The notes under the pieces were generated by a model. It had not been told where the DNA came from, did not search any database, and was given only the letters and a program-made list of their open reading frames with translations. A DNA stretch of 64,000 nt from Gonocerus acuteangulatus (lineage: Eukaryota; Arthropoda; Insecta; Hemiptera; Coreidae), in NCBI GenBank assembly GCA_946811695.1, contig OX328125.1, positions 104,825,876-104,889,875 of the forward strand, in the 5' to 3' direction. Shown one piece after another: positions 57,394 through 64,000 of this stretch. The translations under genes and the position numbers were made by a program. How positions within the stretch are numbered: position 1 is the stretch's first letter; every line of letters starts with the position of its first letter.

Positions 57394-60363
57394 TCAGCGG
57401 CCCTGCGCTGATAACAGAGCCCTCCATCTGCTGAAGATGATACTAGACCCTTTCAGAACACGTGCTGTTATTGTCCTAAGGCAAGTTGCAGAAACACCAA
57501 GATCTTTAAGACTCCTCGCAGAGGCTCCGCACCAGACTCCCCTCCAGCTGAGTGTGCAGGATGTAACATTCACATGAGTGAGAGGCACACCAAACATACG
57601 GCCTACTGCCAAGCGGACTTCAAGAGCACTGTACTTTCTGCATTTCTCACGATGAGCCGAGCCAAGGTCCGGACTAGCATTAACTACTTGTGCATCCACA
57701 ATTGTCACTCTACCATCCTTAGCTGCAATAATGTCGGGCTTCCAGCGGCGACCACCAGCTCTCAAAGTTGTCTCAATGTGGACCTCGTAACCCTTCTTGG
57801 CTAGGGTATCCCCCAGTACTCCAACCACAGAATCATGCCTTAAGCATCGGCCTCCATGTGACACATAGCACTTTTGGACAGCGTGAGTACCGGTTTCATT
57901 CTCTAAGCAACCAGCCCTGCAACGAAGTACCCGACCCTCACGCCTTCCTCTTGTACACCTCACAGTTGTCGGTAAGGCATTGATGTGAGTTTGGACAAAC
58001 TGGACGAAATCCCAGCCAGTTAGGAATTCCGATCCTTTGTGCAACCAATAGGAAGAGGCTTTACTTGCGTTGGACTCTCTGAGCCCAGTTCCATCATTAG
58101 AGGAATAGAGCTTCTTAGCCCACCAATCCTTTCTGCTCTGAGGGTACCATGCATCTTCGCTCAAGCCCTGACGGATCAAAGCCACTCTTGCATCCTGTAT
58201 CCTTCTGGTCACTGCCGCTGAAGAAAACGCAGCCCTCGCCTCAGCCAATCCAGAAATCTCCAACCTAAGAAGTCGCCCCAGTGTCAACGCAGGAACGAGG
58301 ACGCTCATACAGAACACGCCTAACCCCCCATTCCCACATGACGCATGAAAATATCCTAGGGGCACGTCTCTGGGGAGTTTTAACCATCTCCTAATAGCAG
58401 CTCTGACCTTTATGTCAATCTTCCTTAGCGTCAGACCCGATGAACCTCCGAGCACCATACCATGAACATAACGCGGAAGAAGGTGGTTTCTTAGAGCAAC
58501 TAACTTCTGTTGTGGCTTAAGAGGTGCTTGTCCAATTCTTTGGAGTGGTACATCTAGGCTTACGTCAGGCCCCTGCGCGCCTTGATTTTTATACAGCACG
58601 CCTAAATACATTATTGAATCAAGGTACTTCATCTGTCCAACAGGAGCTCCACCGATGTAAAACATAACGTCCTCAATCACCTTCATCTTGTGAGTCATGG
58701 GAGCCGGCATCAGAGAGAGGGTTCGGCACTTGCTCGGACTAAGCTCCATCCCCAACTTGGAGACGGCAGACTCCACTTTTGAGAGAGCAAACCGCATGCC
58801 AGCAACTGAAGAGGTAACCAAGACCAGGTCATCGGCAAAGGCCAGATAACGAATTTTCGTTCCTTCCAAATAAAAGCCAACCTCGGTTGGAACTACCCGA
58901 AGAACCCAATCCATCGCGAGGTTGAACAGGCATGGAGACAATGGATCCCCCTGCCTGATCCCCCTCCCACTTGCGATTGGGTCTGTCCAATTCCTTCCAT
59001 CAGTAATGCGGGTATATCCGGAACTGTAAACTCGCATTATATATTCAACAAATCCCGCTGGGAGTCCTTTCTGGAGCATGGCAGCTCGAAGGGCGAAATG
59101 ACTTATGCTGTCAAAGGCCTTGGCTATGTCCAGGTATGCCAGGTGCAGCTCCTTACGTTTAGTTCTGGCTTCTCTGATCACCGCGTCCAGAATCACAGTG
59201 TTCTCTGCTGTTCCATCGGCAGCTATAAAAGCTCTCTGTCCACTCTCGTGGAGGTCGAGTTCTTTTAACCGAGCAGCTAGTATTTTATGGAGCTGTCTTA
59301 AAGCAACGGAAGCAACCGTGATAGGCCTGTAGTCGCTTGGCAACACCGGAATTTCCTTCTTCGGGACAAAGACTGTCCTCGCTCCAACTAAATGTGGAAT
59401 GACCCTCGCCCCAGCTAAGTATAAGTTGTAGAAGACAGCTCGTGCCTTCGGGGTGATGTGTTCCCAATGAGCAACCGTCAGACCATCAGGGCCTGGTGCG
59501 GAAGCTCTGTCCAGTTTATTGCTAAGGATCTCCTCTATTTGAATCGGTGTCCATATAGTTTTGATCTCAGGGGTCTTACATGTAGCGTTATCTTCGATGA
59601 GTGGACTCGAAGGATGCTCAAATATTGGTCGCCAGTACCGCTCCATTTCTTCAAGTGAATGTCTTCTTCTTGTTGGCCCTCCTTCCAAAATTTCATTTAC
59701 TGCTCTTGTCTTATTGACCTGCCATAGTCTTTGAAGACGCTTGTACTCTAACTGACGACGTTGTTTGGCATTATAAGGGAGAGGAGAAGGTCGCAACTCA
59801 CCATACTGTCCATCCTCGTTCACCGAGATATCCTTCCCCCAGTCAGGACAGTGACTCTGAAGCCACTCTGTAAGCTGATCATAGACATCCGCGCCCCTCC
59901 TCGCCTCTTCTACGAGAAAAGAGAGAGCACAATCAACACCAGTTAGACCAAGAGCCTGTGTTGCTGCAGCCTCGATGAAGTTATCTCTCCCTGTAGGACC
60001 AACTACTCCTGCCACTGTCATCGATGGTGGATGATCAGCTAGTCTCAATTCCTCGATAGTCTCCCTTAGTAGGGATCGATACTTGGGCGTACGCCTAATA
60101 CGCCAAGCCGCTCCTGCCGTTCTTTCTAGTAGACCACGCACTAATGTTTCATTGTCTGTCTGGATTCCGGTAAATGCATATTCAGCCTCACGCCGAGCAA
60201 GAAGCCGGAGCTCCTCCTCCCTCCATCGTGGCATTACAGCAGTAGGGATTGTCCTGTTAAAAATCTCCGGATGTGAGCACTTAATGTGCTGACCTAGACC
60301 TTTAGTACTTCTAAATCCTCGATTGCAGGTAATACAAAGATACGTCTCAAGATTAGATTCCAT
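57394..60363 (-). CDS. R2-like LINE ORF2: RT and restriction-like endonuclease
   Basis: The frame opens at 60432 (1012 aa); the ATG at 60363 (residue 24) is preferred because it overlaps the ORF1 stop as ATGGAATCTAA. Numbered on the long frame: C2H2 finger C33/C36/H49/H54; Myb-like segment about 67-125; RT motifs from SAPGPDGLT (311), YRPITVASVALRQLHK, motif A YLDIAKAFD (D435), motif B GIRQGDPLSP, motif C FADD (532-535); CCHC C838/C842/H850/C855; endonuclease KPD (898-900) and D913. All key residues are present. It makes a nick at the target and primes cDNA there. No stop or frameshift. Confidence 0.93.
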   Translation of the reverse strand: MESNLETYLCITCNRGFRSTKGLGQHIKCSHPEIFNRTIPTAVMPRWREEELRLLARREAEYAFTGIQTDNETLVRGLLERTAGAAWRIRRTPKYRSLLRETIEELRLADHPPSMTVAGVVGPTGRDNFIEAAATQALGLTGVDCALSFLVEEARRGADVYDQLTEWLQSHCPDWGKDISVNEDGQYGELRPSPLPYNAKQRRQLEYKRLQRLWQVNKTRAVNEILEGGPTRRRHSLEEMERYWRPIFEHPSSPLIEDNATCKTPEIKTIWTPIQIEEILSNKLDRASAPGPDGLTVAHWEHITPKARAVFYNLYLAGARVIPHLVGARTVFVPKKEIPVLPSDYRPITVASVALRQLHKILAARLKELDLHESGQRAFIAADGTAENTVILDAVIREARTKRKELHLAYLDIAKAFDSISHFALRAAMLQKGLPAGFVEYIMRVYSSGYTRITDGRNWTDPIASGRGIRQGDPLSPCLFNLAMDWVLRVVPTEVGFYLEGTKIRYLAFADDLVLVTSSVAGMRFALSKVESAVSKLGMELSPSKCRTLSLMPAPMTHKMKVIEDVMFYIGGAPVGQMKYLDSIMYLGVLYKNQGAQGPDVSLDVPLQRIGQAPLKPQQKLVALRNHLLPRYVHGMVLGGSSGLTLRKIDIKVRAAIRRWLKLPRDVPLGYFHASCGNGGLGVFCMSVLVPALTLGRLLRLEISGLAEARAAFSSAAVTRRIQDARVALIRQGLSEDAWYPQSRKDWWAKKLYSSNDGTGLRESNASKASSYWLHKGSEFLTGWDFVQFVQTHINALPTTVRCTRGRREGRVLRCRAGCLENETGTHAVQKCYVSHGGRCLRHDSVVGVLGDTLAKKGYEVHIETTLRAGGRRWKPDIIAAKDGRVTIVDAQVVNASPDLGSAHREKCRKYSALEVRLAVGRMFGVPLTHVNVTSCTLSWRGVWCGASARSLKDLGVSATCLRTITARVLKGSSIIFSRWRALLSAQGR

Positions 60364-61984
60364 AGTCGGTAGCGTCACGTATCCGTCCAAGTGTAGCCAA
60401 ATATATTGGACATGTTTTATTACCAACAGCATGGTTTGTATCCTTTAGACCAGCCCTCCGACAGTTTGGACAACATGGGTGATTCTCAGACTTATTGCAC
60501 TCAACAAAAGAATGACCGTCTTCACCACAGTGTCCACAGGTAAATGATTTCTGTAAACAGCTTTTCCCAATGTGTCCGAATCTCTGGCATTTAAAACACC
60601 TAGAGGCCTCAATATAGTCTCTGACGCTACAGTAAAAGCTTCCGAGGTAAACTCCACCAGCATCCAAGAGAAGGGTCCTAAGCCGAGGGTTCACTTCTAA
60701 TACCAGATTGCAAAAATCTCCAGATTTTTTACCCGTTCTGAACAGAAGCTTAAATGCAGTGGCTAGGCTCACATCCCCACCGAAGTTTTGCCTCCTCAGG
60801 CATTCAGTAAGTGCAGGCGTGTCAAGGCTAATTCCCTCCACAGTCCTTGGTGCACGGCTTATGAGGATTCTAGGTTTCAGGAGTGGTTTTTCGCTTACTT
60901 TCACATTAAGTGACGCTAAGTCTGCATCCCCTAGTATTCTTCGTTTGTCCTCTCCTCGTCCAGCTTCTATTAATACCGCACCAGTTCTAGTTTTAACGAC
61001 TTTGCGAAGTTGCAGACATTTCTTAACGGGATCAAGGGCTTTTAAGACATCATTCTTTAATTCCTGTAAATCCTTATATTTACTATTGTTTTTGGGCTCT
61101 ATGAATATAGAGCCACCGGATCTACGCTGCTCGATAGATTCTGAGTTGCCCATTCCAGTCCTACTGTTGGTTTTAGCTACTGCAGCAAATGTCGCCTCCT
61201 TGTTCATCTTACTACCCGTACCTGCGCTGTTACTCCGAAATGGAGATTCCGCGGCAAAATCAGTCACAGCCCCTGACGACTTCCCAACAGTACTACCCCT
61301 GATATTAACAAGCCTAGCCACAAGAGTGACTAAAGCGTCCAGGCTTTTTTCTACAACCGTAGCATTCTCTGAGGTCATGAGAGCGTTACTGCCTGCATGT
61401 TCTAGGACCTGATGCTTAAGTTTAATGGCTACAGAATGGCTTTCCTTGAGGTCAAAATCTGGAGCATTAATTGTAAACAGAATGCTTTCAACTTGTTGTG
61501 ACGATATTTTCAATAACGGTGCAGAGTCTGCGGGACTGATCGAATGTTCGGATCCGAGGCCAACCTTCTCCTGAACTATGCTCAGAGACGCACGCATAAT
61601 TTCCCTATCGATATCCTCCTCCGTTACTGAATGGGCTCCAGTATTAATATCCGAAGTACCATCTACTGTACTAATGTCATGAAGTGACTTGGGAGGAGAA
61701 GCCTTCGTGAGGCTGGTATTTAGGAGGCTTTCTGATGAGCTGGAGTTACTTAAGCTACAGCTAGTGCCCGATCGGGATTTCCTCTTCTTACGATTCCGTC
61801 TGCCACTACTGGCTTTTGGGGAAGTAGTAGCAACCTTGCCCGCCTTAGTCTGGCTCGATCTGACCTTGTCGTCGGAGGTAGGCTGAGTCTTGGAGCATTC
61901 AGAACAGCCATGATTGCATGAACCGATACTCTGAACAAGAGTAGCATTTGAGAGAGATTCGCCAGCCATCCTTCTCGTTTTCAT
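60353..61984 (-). CDS. R2-like LINE ORF1: Gag-like CCHC protein
   Basis: 543 residues. The N-terminal half is low-complexity, S/K/R-rich (GRRNRKKRKSRSGTSCSLSN), probably disordered and basic. The C-terminal part has a conserved block (ISLDTPALTECLRRQNFG onward) and three zinc knuckles: CFKCQRFGHIGKSC, CGHCGEDGHSFVEC and CPNCRR…NHAVGNKTC. This is the ORF1 architecture of R1/TRAS/Jockey/I elements, expected to bind element RNA. The stop overlaps the ORF2 start, suggesting termination-reinitiation. Fully open. Confidence 0.9.
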   Translation of the reverse strand: MKTRRMAGESLSNATLVQSIGSCNHGCSECSKTQPTSDDKVRSSQTKAGKVATTSPKASSGRRNRKKRKSRSGTSCSLSNSSSSESLLNTSLTKASPPKSLHDISTVDGTSDINTGAHSVTEEDIDREIMRASLSIVQEKVGLGSEHSISPADSAPLLKISSQQVESILFTINAPDFDLKESHSVAIKLKHQVLEHAGSNALMTSENATVVEKSLDALVTLVARLVNIRGSTVGKSSGAVTDFAAESPFRSNSAGTGSKMNKEATFAAVAKTNSRTGMGNSESIEQRRSGGSIFIEPKNNSKYKDLQELKNDVLKALDPVKKCLQLRKVVKTRTGAVLIEAGRGEDKRRILGDADLASLNVKVSEKPLLKPRILISRAPRTVEGISLDTPALTECLRRQNFGGDVSLATAFKLLFRTGKKSGDFCNLVLEVNPRLRTLLLDAGGVYLGSFYCSVRDYIEASRCFKCQRFGHIGKSCLQKSFTCGHCGEDGHSFVECNKSENHPCCPNCRRAGLKDTNHAVGNKTCPIYLATLGRIRDATDYGI

Positions 61985-62950
61985 GCTAATTGTGACTTAC
62001 AGATTCTATATTGGAGAGAAAATTGATAAAAGAAATAATTTCACTAATAAATAATATAAATAAATTAAGTATAATACCGCGTGATAAAATCCAAAGAGAT
62101 CTATTTAGTTAATTATTAAAAACAAACAAAAATAAAATGTAAACTACAAGAAATATGAACAATGTTCAAACAACAGGATAGCATAACTGCGAAAGATAGT
62201 TAAGACTTAAAATAACAGCTGGGGTAGAATGAAACATAAATAAACATACGGTCATTAGCTGTGAATTTACTAGAATAATAAGAAATAAACTAAATTAGAA
62301 CAAAAAAAACCTAAGAAAATATTGCATTAAATGCCAAAACATCAGTAACTAGATTTAAAATATCAACCAAAGAATAATCGTTTAATCAAGTGCAGTACTC
62401 AAGCTACTCAACGTTAGATAAGTACTGAATTATTTACAAACAATAACAAAAACTAGAAAAAAAAAATACGTCTTAAATAAACTTTCTTATATAGCCCCTA
62501 TAAATAAAACAAAAATAAATAAATAAACTGTCCTTTATGACATCAGAAAGCTTATCAGCAAAGTGTCCAGCAGCCGTTATAACCAAAATTTGAAGGCGAT
62601 AAGGCGGGAGAAGCTACGTCACTCACCTAAGACAGATTTAGTAAACAGGAGGAGTGGGGGGGAATCCTGACGCTGCTCTTCCTTCCGGGCTGGCTCCGAG
62701 CGCTGATTCCTTGGTGGTGGGGATGACTCGTGTAGAAGCGTTCTCTAGCGGCTTTCTTCATAAACTCCCGTATTTGAACTAAAATCCGTTAAAATTTAAA
62801 CTTTTAACTAAGCGAGCGGTTAAAAATTAAACAAATTGCACGATAATGCCTAGAACTTTGCTATAGCAGCTTATCAGCCGAGAACATGGCCTAGAAACCG
62901 TTTAAATAAAAGACTGGTGTAGAGAGGATCCTCACCGTACGCGGACTTGA

Positions 62951-62953
<3 letters not shown>
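61985..62953 (-). other. 5' leader of the R2-like LINE
   Basis: Nearly 1 kb from the TA junction to ORF1. The first 350 bp are GC-richer ('ggctcaagtccgcgtacg', 'gcggtttctaggccatgttc'-type sequence), the rest A-rich. It may hold the promoter or a self-cleaving RNA as in R2, but I see no certain fold. Confidence 0.5.
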
Positions 62954-63005
<52 letters not shown>

Positions 63006-63562
63006 TTGTCTGTTCGCGCTCTAGCAAGCTTAAAAATGGTCCGATTTTAACGAAATTTGGTACAAAAAATCTGTCGTCTAATCTGAAAGGTCAAGTTCGT
63101 TAACCAGCAGAATCCGCCCACTAGAAGATAGTTTTTGGTGCGAAATTCGCGCAAAAAAATCGTAACGCTTACGTTTTTGAGTTTGTATGCTTGCAGGTAC
63201 TTGTTTTATAGGTTTCTTAACATAAGAAAACGAATGAAACTATTTATAAGACGATATCTGTAACCGTTCTGGAGAAAAGTGGAATCAATATTTTTGTAAG
63301 TCATTATATTTTTGTGAGTACTTAGAATCGCGGGATTTTAATGAAATATTTTCTACAAATTGGAAATTAATTCCAACTAAGATGTTTAAATTTATGTTAT
63401 ATTTGGAGTTAAGGAAGTATGCGAAAAAAATTATTTTATTAATAGACATGAAAAGTTTTCGGATCTTCATACATTTTTCGTAAATATCTCGATAACGGTT
63501 GGGAAATCGTGCTAAGTGGAAGGTGACCATTCGAATGCTTACTGAATTCTCTACAAAAATGT
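62954..63562 (+). mobile_element. Helentron-like element, right part
   Basis: TA tract (62954-63003), then 'tgcttgtctgttcgcgctct', 'ggtcaagttcgttaaccagc' and the body to 'gaattctctacaaaaat', where another copy in opposite orientation begins. It continues the left part at 56532. Confidence 0.75.
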
Positions 63563-64000
63563 CCGATTCGCAGGAACTGCGACATCTTAGCGCGGTTCCG
63601 TTCTTATCTCTAGTGTTTATGAAGGCATAGAATAGAAACAGTTATTATTTTGTTTAGATCAATAGCGAAACACCTATCCAAATGAAATCTCAAACAAACC
63701 AGTCTTGAATGGTCTTGATTTACAATCTTACCTGTATGGGTCAGCTATCCCATAAGTCGGGCAGAAAGGCCTCCGCACAGAGGCAATTGGAAAGCCTTGG
63801 GATCTCTCTCTTTGAACGCTACATTTTTAACAATAAATTGATCTTCTTATTTTACTTAATCTGTTTTATTGTCAAATACATTATCCGACTATAAGCAATT
63901 TAAAAATAACAAGGAATAAAACAGACAAAAAGAACCATTCGAATTAACGAAATCAATTACTTTAAAGTTTTAAGCACTTATTTCTCCGATTGACATCGCC
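63563..64000 (-). mobile_element. Helentron-like element, minus orientation, runs off window
   Basis: Starts with the inverse of the 3' end: GTCCGATTCGCAGGAACTGC, then 'cttagcgcggttccgttctt'. Continues through 'aaaacagacaaaaagaacc' and 'ttaagcacttatttctccga', the mirror of the family body. Inserted within the previous copy (63562/63563). Confidence 0.75.

Larger units (their letters stand above)
56683..62953 (-). mobile_element. R2-like LINE with Gag ORF, inserted in (TA)n
   Basis: About 6.27 kb between two TA tracts of one interrupted Helentron-like element. On the minus strand: a roughly 970-bp 5' leader starting GGCTCAAGTCCGCG, ORF1 (543 aa), ORF2 (989-1012 aa), about 710 bp of 3' UTR ending 'caaataaagtctc' directly in TA repeats, with no poly(A). 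Both ORFs are open, so the copy may be recent or active. Endonuclease type and target together place it near the R2/R4 groups of early-branching LINEs, but the Gag-like ORF1 is unlike canonical R2. Confidence 0.85.

Noticed and set aside
60708..61412. 234-codon plus-strand frame
   Set aside because: Antisense shadow of the Gag-like ORF1, with no family signal. The same applies to the plus-strand frames at 37259-37687 and 57341-59946.

Overview
The window is repeat-dense, AT-rich nuclear DNA from an animal, most likely an insect. The pointers are large introns with GT-AG junctions, insect-type Helitron, piggyBac, hAT, pogo and LINE remnants, tRNA- and 5S-derived SINEs, very many (TA)n tracts, and secreted proteins that look like group 7 allergens (JHBP/TULIP-like). 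I cannot name the species. Only a few percent is host coding sequence; the rest is layered mobile DNA.

Host genes. (1) Five phase-compatible exons on the + strand (5146-20370) belong to one unrecognised gene with a coiled-coil segment. Its introns hold most of the repeats of the first 20 kb, and both gene ends lie outside the visible exons. (2) On the - strand a tandem family of three two-exon genes spans 32.9-54.8 kb: A (exons 54447-54805 and 48864-49197), B (44898-45244 and 42159-42471) and C (35362-35718 and 32868-33192). Each exon 1 carries a signal peptide and ends in phase 2; each exon 2 carries two conserved cysteines; each has a TATA-like box. Gene C has a frameshift and a stop in exon 1, and a LINE sits immediately upstream of its TATA box, so it is probably a pseudogene.

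Mobile DNA by region. 1-6 kb: a 56-bp satellite, 29-bp and 43-bp minisatellites, a Harbinger-type MITE, a piggyBac remnant and an inverted element. 7-15 kb: LINE, pogo and Helitron scraps and a long Helentron-like (HINE/DINE-1-like) element. 16-24 kb: SINEs, a 1.1-kb TA-flanked foldback, and a 2.7-kb inverted element with a 15-bp target duplication that itself carries a Helitron. 25-29 kb: an inverted element with a 12-bp duplication, then a 1297-bp tandem duplication ending in a SINE. 30-35 kb: two hAT-like elements, and a piggyBac-like element with a pogo element inside it. 35.8-39.8 kb: a decayed I-type LINE. 40-56 kb: Helitron, Helentron-like and SINE insertions around the secreted-protein genes. 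56.5-64 kb: a Helentron-like element split at its (TA)n core by an apparently intact 6.3-kb LINE.

The most notable item is that LINE. ORF1 is a Gag-like protein with CCHC knuckles. ORF2 is R2-like, with a C2H2 finger, a Myb-like segment, reverse transcriptase, CCHC and a restriction-like endonuclease, and the element is inserted in a (TA)n tract. Second is a set of inverted, retroposon-like elements with 12-15 bp target duplications and a hammerhead-ribozyme-like hairpin. Third is a Helentron-like family whose 3' hairpin is kept while its terminal repeats differ between subfamilies.
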